Positions 1-10,591 of a stretch of DNA of 64,000 bases are shown piece by piece. Both the position numbers and the translations under genes were made by a program. Position 1 is the stretch's first letter. Every line of letters starts with the position of its first letter. Below the pieces are notes generated by a model. It ran no database searches and was not told the DNA's origin. It saw only the letters and a program-made list of their open reading frames with translations. Origin of the DNA: Lepidostoma basale (lineage: Eukaryota > Arthropoda > Insecta > Trichoptera > Lepidostomatidae); contig JAHDVF020000431.1 of the NCBI GenBank assembly GCA_022606425.2, forward strand, positions 1 to 64,000. Reading direction: 5' to 3'.

Positions 1-100
1 GGATATTCTGTCGGAGTTTCCTTCCCTTAGCTGAAGGTATCCAGTTTTATGGCGCTGGATACTTGCCATTCGCCCTCTATCTATCTGCTATGACAGTGGT
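1..100. other. Unclassified window edge with small stem-loop
   Basis: No coding signal. A short inverted repeat, GGTATCCAG at 36-44 and CTGGATAC at 55-62, can form a small hairpin. It may be the cut end of a repeat that begins outside the window. Confidence 0.3.
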
Positions 101-137
101 CACATTGTCTATCAAATGATGATGCTTTATTTTATAA

Positions 138-267
138 CATTTGATAATACATTGGGCGAAATATGTCATTCCATTTCAAAAATAACGAAAGACCTAGAAG
201 ACAGACGTTTTCATTCATATTAATGAATTAAAATGGAATTTTACACCATTGTTCAAGAAACAATAAA
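138..267 (+). repeat. Family A foldback repeat, right half only
   Basis: This is the right arm of the commonest repeat in the window. It carries the box TTGATAAT, then GGGCGAAA and ATATGTC, and ends in a sequence complementary to TTTATTGTTTCTTGAAC, the left terminus of full copies at 3386, 46915, 58104 and 63288. The left arm is degraded. Confidence 0.75.
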
Positions 268-432
268 TGATAAAACGGATGTTTTTGTTCGTTTAATTTA
301 GCTCTCGAATTGTTTAAAACTTCAATGTGAACTAGCCATATCACCATCAAGTTGTTTCTCAGTTTTTTGAGATAGGTTAAAATAATTTTAGCACACATTT
401 TCTATACTGACGTGCTTTTTAAGGCACAATAT

Positions 433-700
433 TTATTCGGCGTGTCTTACACGTATTTTTTTAATTGGACAAATTAAAAAAAAAAGTAAATCAGGAAAGC
501 AGGCTGTTAGACTAGGCCCCAAGAAGCGGCTTGTTATTATTGCGGCTTTATTTCCATACCGTTGGTTGAACCCGTGTTCTGTCACGTGTAATCCCTTATA
601 AATCAGCCGCCAGTTAGCAGACTGACGCTGAACTGTGAAAACACCGCGCCACCACACACTGTATCGTTCCATACACGCTAGACGCTCAAAACTCAATACT
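433..700. other. GC-richer unique-looking island
   Basis: This segment is richer in G+C than its surroundings and matches no other part of the window. An 87-codon open frame runs on the minus strand (696 to 433), but it has no recognisable domain and no splice context that I trust. A TATAAA at 597-602 sits near a CACGTG and a TAATCCC, so a promoter or enhancer is possible; so is chance. Unidentified. Confidence 0.25.
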
Positions 701-720
701 GATTTATTGAATAGCGCCGT

Positions 721-1330
721 TATAACGTATTAATGGATGATTACCTCCTATAACTAGTGAATATAATTAGATTCCCGTTATTATTATAAATTAACCACTG
801 CAAATAAAACATATATAAATAAATAAATAAATAAAAAATAATAAAAAAAATAAAAAAAACGATGGGAGCAACCTTTCGGCGTGGATGAGACCATGATGTT
901 ACATGATATTATAATATGTTACTTTTATTTTTACTTTTAATTTTGTTCTTATTTCTACTACTATTATTATGTTCAACTCTCAATCATTTTGTTTGACCGT
1001 ATTTTGCCTTAGCTTAAATTCAATTAATTCTTTATTGTATTTGTGGTAGTATGTAATTGGCTTTATTTTATTATTTTTCTTTATGTTTCTTAATTAATAT
1101 ATTGATATCGCTGTATGCTGCCCTTAGTGAATAAATAAATATATAAATATAATTGCGAACCTCAAGCCACCAATAGGCATCTCCCGCGCACACTTCGATC
1201 GCCCAACTTCCACAAAAAAACCTAAAACAAATAATATAAAATACAATGATATAAAATAAATTTTCAAAATAAAAATAGTTTAACACAAAATTTTATTTTT
1301 AGATGGTGCACATATTGCGTATATACCTGT
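721..1330. other. AT-rich DNA with AAAT microsatellite
   Basis: Low-complexity sequence with an (AAAT)n and A-rich run at about 803-860. I see no gene, RNA or transposon terminus here. Confidence 0.5.
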
Positions 1331-1334
1331 ATAT

Positions 1335-1535
1335 ATCATCATCGTCATCATCATCAGCCGTCTGTCATCCACTACTGAGCGTAGGCCTCTCCAAAAGCAC
1401 GTCACCGCCCCCTATCCATTGCCGCTCCCATCCATCCATGTCCAGCAATCCATTTCAGATCGTCGGTCCAGCGGGCAGGGGAACGTCCAACTCTGTGGAA
1501 TCCTGTACGCGGTCTCCACTCCAGAACCAAATTTT
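1335..1535 (-). mobile_element. LINE 3' end, RT4a type (EWRPR/AYAQ tail)
   Basis: Read on the minus strand, the DNA encodes a degenerate non-LTR retrotransposon C-terminus: LEWRPRTGF, then ARWTDDLKWIAGHGW, then GEAYAQ. It ends in a (GAT)n tail, seen on the plus strand as ATCATCATCGTCATCATC at 1335-1352. The pattern EWRPR...RWxDDL...GEAYVQQW is a common insect LINE signature. Only the last 60 or so codons remain and the frame is broken. A copy with the same signature is at 41770-42000. Confidence 0.75.
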
Positions 1536-1545
1536 ATAACTTTCC

Positions 1546-1999
1546 TGGAAGATTAAAGTAGATTTTTTCATCTAAGTTAAGTTTCGTTTAATTAGAAAAC
1601 ATATCTTCTTATAAATTAAAACGATAATATAGTTTCATATACCATCCTAATTTCGTATTGGTGCTAAACTAAAATAAAAAGTACTGAAACGCAGGCTTTA
1701 AAAAAAATTATAACAAAAATTAAATGATACGTCAAACACACATTTTGGTTTAAACGATCTTAATGAATCGCCGTGAAAATATAAAATAATAAATATTCGT
1801 TTTATTTCTATATTTAACTAGAAACAAAAAAAAATTTAAAACGTTATTTAAAAATAAACACTATTCAATACCATTTAAAATATTATTCAATACTGTTCAT
1901 TATAAATAAATCGAATTTTTAACGAATTCTTATAACATTTTGAATACATACTCGTACAAATACTGGATTTTACCCATTGCGGGTAAATTTTTTTTGTTT
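1546..1999. other. AT-rich intergenic DNA
   Basis: Nothing coding is seen. At 1962-1987 there is a short motif, TACTGGATTTTACCCATTGC, that recurs in altered form at 37260-37286 next to another family F-like stretch, so it may belong to that repeat. Confidence 0.4.
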
Positions 2000-2019
2000 A
2001 TAAGGATTAATTGTATCTT

Positions 2020-2142
2020 AATAGAGACGAAGATGTAAATTGTTTTCTGGGAACAGAATATGGTGGTCGAGGCGCTTACATGTAAACGCCTCGACCACCA
2101 TATTCTGTTCCCAGAAAAACAATTTACATCTTCGTCTCTATT
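2020..2142. repeat. Near-perfect hairpin, family F
   Basis: Two arms of about 60 bp are almost perfectly complementary around a centre at 2080-2081 (TTACA/TGTAA). The outer ends read AATAGAGACGAAGATGTAAA and its complement. The terminus AATAGAGACGAAGA is shared with the long palindromes at 17951 and 11720 and with the half copy at 35397. It is probably a non-autonomous foldback element. Confidence 0.85.
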
Positions 2143-2299
2143 GGTATTCTTATAAGGTTAAAGGCACTTGAATGTTAAAGTGATATGTTAAGAAAAACTT
2201 CGTGAACACGTATTTTAAAATTACAGATATAGTTGCTTGGAAAACAGTGAATATTGTTTATAATCAGAAGAAAGGAACACAGAAGGGTTCCCACCACAC

Positions 2300-2400
2300 A
2301 ACCGAGGCTGTTATAGGGTGCAGCGGCACCCTTACGTCAGCCTCGCTCGTACACTTTCTAGGCCTGTCTCCGTCCATCCGGGATATACATTTAATTTACG
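2300..2400 (-). repeat. Family M dispersed repeat
   Basis: On the minus strand this matches segments at 20228-20335 and 29295-29395. Shared blocks are CCCG(C/G)ATGGA, GGCCTAG, GCTGACG and CTATAACAGC. Its origin is unknown; the G+C content suggests an old retroelement fragment. Confidence 0.6.
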
Positions 2401-3000
2401 CAAACACCTTGAGATGAGTAATTCATAAAAATGGCGCTCTATAAATTATCCGATTAATTATATATATATATAAACACAATGGGATGTCAGGCCACATTTA
2501 CTCTATTCTAATTCTTCGATAGTACTACCTAAAATTGAGCCATGTCCTCCTTAAACTTTTGTCTCATATTCTCAGCCACGTCTTCCATTGTATAACTTTT
2601 AAAAACTGTGTAGCACCTTTCTTCACGTTATCCTTCAATCTCAATTCCCTTACTTTACATCATAGTGTAAATATAATTTTTTAAACATTTTTAATTTTTG
2701 ACAAACGAACCACTGTGCTTTGCTTCTTCTGATATTACAGCGTACTTGGCGCTTTTTAGCCGCGGAGTGATACATCGCCGGCACAAAAAATCCCTCCGAA
2801 TTACAATGGAATTTGACAGAGCTAAAAAATGGCCCTCAGAAATGTTCCGGGATATTTATTGTTTTAAGAGAATGAAAAAAGATTGACAAGTAAAATTCAG
2901 CTCGCCGGCGGGATATTCTAACAAAGAGGCGAATTGGATGCAAATTTTTGTATGCATTGGATTCCAATTTGTACATTTCACTATATACCCGTTTTAAGCT
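2401..3000. other. Intergenic DNA, nothing recognised
   Basis: Contains a (TA)n run near 2458-2471 and a 62-codon open frame at 2698-2886 with no recognisable motif. I see no transposon ends. Confidence 0.4.
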
Positions 3001-3030
3001 CTTTTTAAAAACAAGATTTATTTAATTAAT

Positions 3031-3246
3031 CAAATGATTTTACTGAAATCTCTTGATGGAAATTCATTTTAAATAATAATTAAATAAAACGATGTTTTTT
3101 TAACTACTTCCAATTTTGTATTTACTTCGACAGCAACCGGTTTCCCCAGGATCGCTGGTATCCAGTCTGTCGATGCCAGCGAGCCTGGCGAAACCGTGGA
3201 AGTAGTTAAAAACGTAGTTTTATTTAATTATTTTTTATTAAATTGT
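3031..3246. repeat. Family B foldback element with hammerhead-like core
   Basis: Inverted arms of about 40 bp (left 3074-3114, right 3199-3240) carry AATTAAATAAAACGATGTTT and its complement. The centre holds two inverted cores. The right one reads CTGTCGAT, GCCAG-CGAGC-CTGGC, GAAA, CCG; the left one, on the minus strand, has CCAG-CGATC-CTGG followed by GGAAACCGG. The same core occurs at 7905, 44403 and 49763. The upstream box CTGTCGA departs from the hammerhead CTGANGA. Confidence 0.8.
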
Positions 3247-3385
3247 TTACAAATCATTGATCGAAACATGGTTTGTTTATCTCCTCAATGGCGAAACACA
3301 TTCTAAAGAACCAAAAAATATTATTCATACAAGACGATGACAATTTTTTGTATTTTTTTTTTAAAATAAATTCCTATTTAAGATG

Positions 3386-3625
3386 TTTATTGTTTCTTGA
3401 ACAATGTTGTAAAACTCCATATTAAATAATGAATACAAATGAAAACGTCAGTTTTCTAGAATTTTATTATATTTTATGGAAATGACATGTTTCGCCCTTC
3501 TTAGGCATTATCAAATGATGAATGAAAGAGGGAAACATATGATTCCCATAAAATGTAATAAAACATAATAAATAATAAAACTTCTAGAAAACTGACGTTT
3601 TCATTCGTATTAATTATCTAATTTA
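3386..3625. repeat. Family A foldback element, full copy
   Basis: Left terminus TTTATTGTTTCTTGAACAAT; inverted arms share AAAACGTCAGTTTTCTAGAA and ATTTTATGG. The left arm, read on the minus strand, has TTGATAAT, a CCTAAGAAGG stem-loop, GCGAAA and CATGTC. The length of about 240 bp and the snapback structure mark it as a non-autonomous repeat with no coding capacity. Confidence 0.85.
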
Positions 3626-3649
3626 AGACTTTAGGAGTATATGGAGTTA

Positions 3650-4120
3650 TTAAGATGTAAACTAATAGCGCAGATTGTTAAATTTGATTTTCTAAATAAA
3701 AATCACGCCGTCTCTCCAAAGGGGTAGGTAGTTAGAACGGAATGATTTTTTTTTTCAAATACAGCATAATGAAAGTATATTTTTAATAAAGCATTGATAA
3801 CTTGGTCACCCTTAACACACTTTTGCGATCTAACAAGATAATGGTAAATAAAGATTCCGTGATTATTACTAAATTATTAATTTATATATATAGGGTAAAT
3901 GTATAAAATAATAGAATTGATAAAAAAGGTCTTCAATATATATGATATATCCTGCTAGAAGATATTTCTAAAACATACCCTACTAGAAAATATTACTAAA
4001 AAAATCTACATTCTATAATATTTCAAAGGAATTAATTCGATTATTTTTTTCAAAAGACTACATATTTTTGCAAATTTTATTATTAACCGACCAAGAGATA
4101 AAATTTCAATCACAATAAAT
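3650..4120. other. AT-rich intergenic DNA
   Basis: A short fragment near 3704-3735 (CACGCCGTCTCTCC, GGGGTAGG) is the end of an RT1 LINE tail on the minus strand. The rest shows nothing recognisable. Confidence 0.5.
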
Positions 4121-4124
4121 TGGA

Positions 4125-4350
4125 GGCAGGTACGTAGTTAGGGATCGCTCTACTAAAAGTGGCTATTCCTGTCGAGAGCTGCGGGAAGGGAAGTGGTGGG
4201 CGGGAGGGAGGAATGCAGCGGAGGGAGGGGAACAATAATGTTTCTTACCTTTGAACCCGCAGCCGAAGAAAAATGCGGCGATCCGGGAAGGAATTCGGAT
4301 TCCCGGCAACCTGAACTGATGGAGACGGCTGTTTCAATATCTTGTAGCCA
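4125..4350. other. GC-rich island
   Basis: Purine-rich, G-rich DNA (GGGAAGGGAAGTGGTGGGCG and similar) without repeats elsewhere in the window and without a long open frame. It is a candidate conserved non-coding element or part of an unrecognised exon; the sequence alone does not decide. Confidence 0.25.
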
Positions 4351-4414
4351 AATCCTAAGACTTTAATTATTTTTTAATAGAATTTATGGAATATTGATCT
4401 GGATTCTTTCTTTA

Positions 4415-5005
4415 TAGGGTCAAAGCACCAATGAATGACCATTTAAGGTTCAGCTTGTACTGAAATCCACATTAAAGGCATAAATTTCATTATTTCAGAG
4501 AAAGAAAACAATGAAAAACACATTGACTTCTCTAAATTCTCTAACTTTTTTTTATTGAAATATGAGTATTACTATTAAAATTAATATTTTTCTCAAAAAA
4601 AAGCACAATCACCAGTAATTGACCACTTCAGGTTATATTGATACAATACATAGATTTTGTTACATTGTCACATTATGAAACACCCTAACATATGAAAATA
4701 TGTAAATATTCAAAGAATTGTATAAGAAATAACATTAAAAAACTTTTACCACACTTTTATTTATAAAAAAACTACTAACAATCTCAGAATAACAACGGAA
4801 AGACGCACTTTTACCGTTTGACAAGGCACAGTTCAAAACTGATAGTTTTGTTTCTTACCAACAGTTGTCTCTGCCTACCTCTTTTGTCATAGTTTCTTGA
4901 GATTAAAGTTTTTTGACTGGACACAGAGAAATTCTTATTATATTTTGTTTTATTAACCAACCGTCATTTACTGGGGGGCGGTCAAATACTGGTGCTTCGA
5001 CCCTA
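4415..5005. mobile_element. MITE with AGGGTC...AAGCACCA inverted ends
   Basis: The left end is AGGGTCAAAGCACCAATGA (4416 on); the complement of the right end is AGGGTCGAAGCACCAGTATT (5004 back). About 20 of the first 25 positions agree, and both ends are bordered by TA. A third, internal, related block (AAGCACAATCACCAGTAATT) lies near 4600. There is no transposase frame. TA flanks suggest a Tc1/mariner-type mobiliser, which is inference. Confidence 0.75.
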
Positions 5006-5095
5006 CGCGTAATATGTTATTATTTGTAGTATGTAGTATTTATGTAGTCCATTGTTTTGGCCGAAACACTATGATACTTTAACATTTTATAACTG

Positions 5096-5548
5096 AACTA
5101 ACTAACTAATTAACTAACCATCACGCCGTCTCACAGAAGGGGTAGGCAGAAAGAAAGAAAGAAAGAATTTCCTGACATATTTCTCTCGCTTCCTCAACAT
5201 TCATACATCGTGTCGATTTCTCTGACTCCTCACATGGCCGACATTCAATATTTGATTTATTTGATCGTGCCACGTTTTCCTCGGTCTTCCTCTATTTCTG
5301 GTTCCATTTACATCGTTAACATATAATTTATTTACCATTCTTTCTTCTTTCATTCTTTCCATATGTCCAAACCATCTTAATAATCCTTTCATTATTTTGT
5401 TCATAACACCATCATTCGCACCGCATTCACTTCTTGTATTTTCATTCGACACTCTATCTATCATACACAGAGTATCCACACATTCGTCTAAGAGATCTCA
5501 TTTCTACTGCATTTATTCTACTTTCATCCTTCTTTTGCCAGTTTTTTA
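5096..5548 (-). mobile_element. RT1 LINE 3' fragment
   Basis: The minus strand encodes the C-terminal tail of a non-LTR reverse transcriptase polyprotein: DESRINAVEMRSLRRMCG, then IMKGLLRWFGHMERM, then GRPRKTWHDQINQIL. The longest open piece (5479 to 5201) is 92 codons and carries at least one frame change. The 3' end is GGCGTGATGG followed by a (TTAG)n tail, seen here as CTAACTAACT at 5098-5115. A GAAA run has expanded at 5148-5165. No reverse transcriptase core remains. Confidence 0.85.
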
Positions 5549-6017
5549 TAACTGTTAATGCAAAAACTTTGTTTTACATCATCAGGTGTTACAAAAATAT
5601 ATCAAATGTCAATTTTTCGTAATTTTTCGAATCTTTGTGTATTTGTTCCTATGTCAATTTGAATAATTTCTTTTATATAATTTTGAAGTTCTGGCTGAAA
5701 TTCACTTAGGTACCTAAATATTTTAATTTAAAGAACGGTTAGTTACTGTTTATAGGAGAAAATATTAAAGGTGGAAAATATAATAATAAAATTATAATAA
5801 TAATAATAAAATATAACTTAGAAGGAACAAATTACACATAGTATAGAGTCAAATACGATGAAACAAAACAAATTAAAAACGATAAACAATAACAGGAAGT
5901 ACATAGATAACATTAACAGTAAAGGTGACAAAAGTTGAAGGTAATATTATTATTTTTTAGCAAGATTGTATATAATTATTGTGATATAAAACAAAGTTTT
6001 TGCATTAACAGTTATGA
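5544..6017. mobile_element. Possible inverted-repeat element between LINE fragments
   Basis: Arms of about 38 bp at 5544-5582 and 5980-6017 are inverted copies sharing AACTGTTAATGCAAAAACTT. The interior is AT-rich and non-coding with an (ATA)n run near 5780-5815. The arms border RT1 on the left and RT2 on the right, so the insertion probably separated older LINE debris. Terminal bases and target duplication are unclear. Confidence 0.5.
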
Positions 6018-6021
6018 AATT

Positions 6022-7545
6022 TATGTTATTAATCGAAATGTATTGGTTATAATTCTTCTTCCTTGTTGTATACCTACGTGGTCTGTTGTCCAGAGTGTTG
6101 CTCCTCCTGTGAGGTAGACTCCTAGCTGTCATTTCATCTTTTAGGAGGTCTTCCACGAGGACGAGTTCCACGAGACTGATTATATAGTGCAATAGATGTA
6201 GGCGGCTTCTTCCTTATATATCGCTTAGATAATTCGTTTGTCTCTTTGTTTGACTCCAATTCTGTTCATCATTCCGAATAACGCAGTCCATTCCACCGTG
6301 TCGAATGCCTTATCTATGTCCACAAATCCGACATATATATCCTGGTTTCTTTTGATTATTTTCTCCAGTACTAAGCGTAATGACAATATTGCTTCTCTAG
6401 TTCCCATTCCCCTTCTGAATCCAAACTGGTCATGGGTCAGTATTTCTTCTACTTTCGGTTCGATTATTTTTAGGATTATATTGGTTAATATTTTTGAGGT
6501 ATTACATACAAGACTTAATGTTCTGTGTTGATCGCATTTGGTTTTACCGTTTTTTTTTTGGGTAAAGTTACAATGAGGCATTTTTTTAAATCTACAAAAA
6601 TTATTCCCGTCTCATAAATAATGCAGACTAAATTAAAGAGAGCTTTTATAGTGCCCTTCCCTGCCGACTTAATTAGTTCAGCTGGTATTTCGTCTATTCC
6701 CGGTGCTCTTGTCTTTGAGCCTTTCTATCGCGTTGGTGAATTCATCTCTGGTGATCGAGTCACCCAAGTCGTCTACATCCACGTTGTCTTCATTTGTTAT
6801 CAGACTCTCCATGTCCATGTCACTATTTCCATTGTAGAGTCACTCTAAGTATTATTCTCATCCATCTACCCCCGACAAGGGACTATTCGAAAACTATCTT
6901 ACCGTCTTCTTCTTCTATAGCATTGCTTCTCCCATTTTTGATGCTAAAAAACTCTTTTACAGAAGCATAGGCTGATTTACTATTTTCTCTGCTTATGTTT
7001 TCATTGATTTTACTGCATCGATTCTGATAGTATGCCTTTTAAGCAATTCGGGATTCCATGTTAATTTTATTTCTCAATGCTTTGTATTTCTTTTGGGCTT
7101 CAACACTGGGATCATTTTTAAGAAATCTATTTTCCTGCATCATATCCAGAATTTCATTTGTTATCCATTCCTTTTTTGGGCCGAGGGCGGTCCCTTTCAA
7201 TTACTTCCTCCGTCGCAGTTTGGATTGAATTCATTATATCTTCCCAGATCTGATTTTCAATAGTTTCATCATTTATCATGCACTCTTGCGTTCTTTTTGG
7301 TGTATTTGTCTTGTATCTCTTTCGTTATTAGCGCCTTATCAATCCATTTCATATTACTATTTCCAGTTTTCAGCTTTTTCAGTTTTAGTAGGCTTTTGGA
7401 TATAACCATGTTATGATCACCATCTATATCTGGACTAGAGTAACTTCTACAGTCTTTTATTTGGTTCTGTAATCTTGATTTGACCAATATGTAATCTATT
7501 TTTAGTCTGTGTCTATCTCTTGGAGATTTTCATGTATATCGTTGG
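6022..7545 (-). pseudogene. RT2 LINE endonuclease-reverse transcriptase, internally deleted
   Basis: The minus strand carries the most upstream part of any LINE here. At 7487-7269 is the end of an endonuclease domain with SPDIDGDHNMV, the Asp-His pair expected in this family. Downstream follow degenerate linker and finger segments, then at 6581-6225 a 118-residue open piece with QFGFRRGMGTREAI and motif A, FVDIDKAFDTVEW (residues 86-98, catalytic Asp). Motif C (YADD-like) is absent: the sequence jumps near 6220 to the C-terminal and 3' region with a GAAGAAGAA tail at 6053-6062. There are several stops and frame changes, so it is non-functional. Clade is not assigned; RTE-like is a guess. Confidence 0.85.
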
Positions 7546-7880
7546 CTTTAGTGATGTTCAAAACAAGTGTTTGTTACATATTATATGATATGTCAAACTT
7601 TTGTTAATGCCTTCCCAAGCCTAAACATGCCATTCACATCAAATATAATAAATAATTAAATAAACAGTTATTTATAGTGAATATTCGATATGAAGTTTAA
7701 CATCACTGTTTAAGAATCAAAAAAAAGTATCATGTTATAATTAAAATAAACAATAATGAAAGTGTAAAAATAATATAATATAAACTGATGATGTGAATAA
7801 GTTCGACTTACTTCAGAACGCTGAAAAAAAGTCGTAACAATTTCAATTTAATTGGAAACAAAATAATATAATATAGGTAC
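7546..7880. other. AT-rich intergenic DNA
   Basis: No coding potential or repeat terminus was recognised. Confidence 0.5.
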
Positions 7881-7990
7881 CATGATGATTACATTAAAAA
7901 AAAACATCCCAGCCAGCCTGACGAAACCGGTTGCTGCCGAAATAAATACAAAAGTGGAGGTAATTATTAAAAAATATACATTTATTAAAT
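7881..7990 (+). repeat. Family B fragment
   Basis: Partial right arm: AGCCAGCCTGACGAAACCGG followed by TTGCTGCCGAAATAAATAC, as in the 3031 and 49213 copies. The upstream box and 5' stem strand are lost. Confidence 0.7.
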
Positions 7991-8299
7991 TATAATATTA
8001 TACTTAAGTAGTATTAAGACACTCGTAATCATCCATACTGATACTATTTTATAACTGTTATATTTTCGACAACATTCGTGGAATAACATATACTATGAAT
8101 AGAAACCAATACATCATAAATAGATTTGCAATCGTGTGTTTCATTATGTGTGCTAATTTCCCAATGGACAGAGAAATAAGAGACCGCCCATTGCTAGTGT
8201 GCTCATTTCGTTTGGTTGTATACGTGTCAAATCTATTGTAATGCACCAACAATTAACATGTCTACTTAATTTATATTCATTTTCTTTTTGTATATAACG

Positions 8300-8748
8300 C
8301 CAGAGAATGAATGTGGTCTGTTTTATTGTACGGATGTGAAACGTGGACCTTGAAAGTTAACTCAATGAACAGACTGGAAGCATTTGAAATGTGGCTCCAT
8401 CGCCGAATGCTCAGAGTTCGCTGGACAGACATGGTTACCAATACCGAAGTTCTGGGGCGAGCTAGAGTTGACAAGGAACTGTTATCAGCTATCAAGGTTC
8501 GAAAGATCTCACATCTGGGTCATATACTGCGTGGGGAAAAGAACCACCTCCTCCAACTGATATTGGAGGGAAAAATTGAGGGACGCCGAGGGCCCGGAAG
8601 GAGACAAATGTCCTGGCTGCGAAACGTGAGGGAGTGGACCGGCATCCGAAGTGTGGAGGAGCTGTTCCGAGCGGCGCAGGACAGGGACAGGTTCGAGGTG
8701 ATCGCCAACGTTGGGGGGACTCGACAGGGCACTTGAAGAAGAAGAAAA
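8300..8748 (+). pseudogene. RT3 LINE C-terminal fragment, open
   Basis: A 141-codon frame (8311-8736) encodes the C-terminal segment of a non-LTR retrotransposon ORF2: LLYGCETWTLKVNSMNRLEA near the start, then WLHRRMLRVRWTD, ISHLGHILRGEK, GRRGPGRRQMSWLRNVREW and ANVGGTRQGT at the end. It finishes in TGA followed by GAAGAAGAAG, the family tail. The fragment is 5' truncated just before the LLYGCETW block and has no catalytic core. The open frame shows it is younger than the copy at 12685. Its stop-free state is probably chance survival rather than selection. Confidence 0.88.
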
Positions 8749-8811
8749 ATATATAACGGGTAATTTTAATCCAATTACCTTTTACTATTTTGTTTTAAGC
8801 TATAATATTTA

Positions 8812-8971
8812 TTCTCATGACATATGATAAATAGCTAATCTATCGCCAATTTATTGTCACGTGAATTCAACACCATACATAAGACAGTGTGACAATCACA
8901 CTGCTATCGCTGGGAATCGAACCCAGGACCTTCGGTATATAAGTTCTTACCACTTTGCCAAGAATGTCGTC
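8812..8971 (-). mobile_element. tRNA-derived SINE, diverged copy
   Basis: Minus-strand SINE with a tRNA-like head (B box GGTTCGATTCC near 8918) and the family body: CAGTGTGATTGTCACACTG, a GAATTCACGTGACAATAAA block, and CATGAGAAT at the 3' end. The A box is eroded. See the better copy at 11358. Confidence 0.75.
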
Positions 8972-8974
8972 AAT

Positions 8975-9520
8975 TGTTATGTATCGGAGTGAAGATTGGA
9001 GCTGTTTGAGAAGGATGAAAGTAGTATAAATGCCGTAGGAATGAGATAACTGAGATTAATGTAATGAAAACGATGTGTTGTAGAACATCGAAGTTTGTTT
9101 CACCAGAGGGGTAGGCAGAGCAGATGGACCGCCATACTGCTCTGTCCTGACATACCTCTCTGTATCATCGATTTATCCGACTTCGAATGTGGCCGCCTTT
9201 TAGTATTTGATTAATTTGGTCATGCCACGCTTTCCTTGGTCTTCCACGGCTTCTCTTTCCACCCACACTGCTTTTATACAACATTTTAACCATTCTTGCA
9301 TCGTCCATTCATTCCATATGTCCAAACCATCTTATGGACCTTTTATATATATTATACTATGTTATATCGTTTTCCCGTACATTCTTGTCAGTAACTTAAT
9401 TTTGTTGGCACTAAAACTTCATTAGATTTTTTATGGCAGTACATATGGAGCTCTAGTGCCAACTCTTTTGTATGGAAGTGAAGCTCGGAGCTGGCAAAAG
9501 TAGGATGGAAGTATGATAAA
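8975..9520. pseudogene. Rearranged RT1 fragments
   Basis: Three pieces of the same family lie together in mixed orientation: 8975-9070 plus (degenerate RINAVEMR region), 9097-9340 minus (3' end with the GGGGTAGGCAG tail up to FGHMER-like codons) and 9440-9520 plus (TLLYGSEA followed by W-QK). Every frame is interrupted. The arrangement suggests insertion of one copy into another or inversion. Confidence 0.7.
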
Positions 9521-9689
9521 TTCCATACAGACGTTTTATTAGTTATTTAATATGGAGTTATGCATCATAAACATAGTATATTTATTTAATAATATTTTCA
9601 GTTGTTTAGTTTTTAAATAGTTTTATCGTGCTCTAACTTAATGTAAATATGGATTAAATTATACAACAATTTATATCAATAATAGTAAT

Positions 9690-10020
9690 TATAAATATAA
9701 AATTACCGCTCTCGCCCCAAATGACATCCGGTATAGAGGCTAATCATTATCGTTTAAAGTTAAGTTTCCAAAAAAACCTTTTGTATTTTAATTTTAATTG
9801 TATTGACGTTCAGTGGCTCAGCCCCTTCCCGAAGCCCCCAATTGGCTATAAATTTTAATTTAAGACAAGGGGAAGGGAGACAATAAAGAAAACAAATTAT
9901 TTAGTTCTAAATGGGGAAACTTAATTTCTCGGTCAATTTATTTATACTGGCGGCTTTTTGTAATCTATTCCATTAAGATTTTTTTTAAATGGATTTTTTA
10001 TGGATTTTTTTAAAATTTCG
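9690..10020. other. Unique-looking segment with moderate G+C
   Basis: Contains CTCGCCCCAAATGACATCCG and GCCCCTTCCCGAAGCCCCCA with TAAT-rich stretches between them. There is no repeat partner in the window and no open frame of note. It is a possible regulatory island. Confidence 0.2.
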
Positions 10021-10073
10021 GAAATGGAAAAATCTTCCATTATAAGTCATGAAGACGTAAGTGGCAGAATTAA

Positions 10074-10260
10074 GGTCCATTTACATTGGACAGTGGCTGT
10101 AACGGCACCGTTGATAAGAGACATGCAGATGTAAAACTGACTCTTATCAACACTCTCGACGGCGATTTTATTATAGCATTTTAGATAACGAGTCGGTGAG
10201 ATTCAAGGCTATGTCGGTTGCATTACGTTGCCGTTACGATCACTGTCCAGTAAATGGTCA
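10074..10260. mobile_element. Short MITE, family J
   Basis: Inverted ends: left GGTCCATTTACATTGGACAG, complement of right TGACCATTTACTGGACAGTG; pairing continues to GTAACGGCA. Inside is a second small inverted pair, TTGATAAG and CTTATCAA. About 187 bp with no coding capacity. The transposase superfamily is not identified. Confidence 0.75.
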
Positions 10261-10295
10261 TTTATACTAAAAACAACTTATAAGATGGTTATTAT

Positions 10296-10571
10296 AAGGT
10301 TTATTTCGATGGTTTAGACACATGGAAAGAATAAATTAAGAAAGAATGGTTAAGAAAGTGTACGTTGACGATGCCAACGGAACTTCAAAGAGAGGAAGTA
10401 GAAAAATATCAAATAAATCAAATATGGAATATCGGCCACATAAAGAGATGGGATAATCGACGTGCGTGCATGACACGATGTATGAAAGATGAGGAAAGAA
10501 CAGTGTGGCAGTGCATTATTTCTACCTACCCCTTGGCCGACGATGGGAAACTCTGTGATGATTAGTAAATT
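10296..10571 (+). pseudogene. RT1 LINE 3' fragment
   Basis: Degenerate codons for WFRHMERI, ERMVKKVYVDDANGT and the GRPRKTW-like block, followed by the GATGATTAGTAAA tail. Stops and small deletions break the frame. An RT2 fragment follows after about 20 bp, an order repeated at 33036-33505. Confidence 0.8.
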
Positions 10572-10591
10572 AGTTTGTTAATATTTTTGTG

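Noticed and set aside
597..602. TATA box of a host promoter
   Set aside because: A TATAAA alone is expected often in DNA this AT-rich, and no convincing initiator or transcript follows.
433..696. 87-codon minus-strand gene
   Set aside because: No domain, no signal peptide, no convincing splice sites; other frames are equally open in this less AT-rich stretch.
5096..5120. Telomere-like TTAGG repeats
   Set aside because: The unit is TTAG (4 bp), found only at RT1 3' ends; it is a LINE tail, not telomeric DNA.
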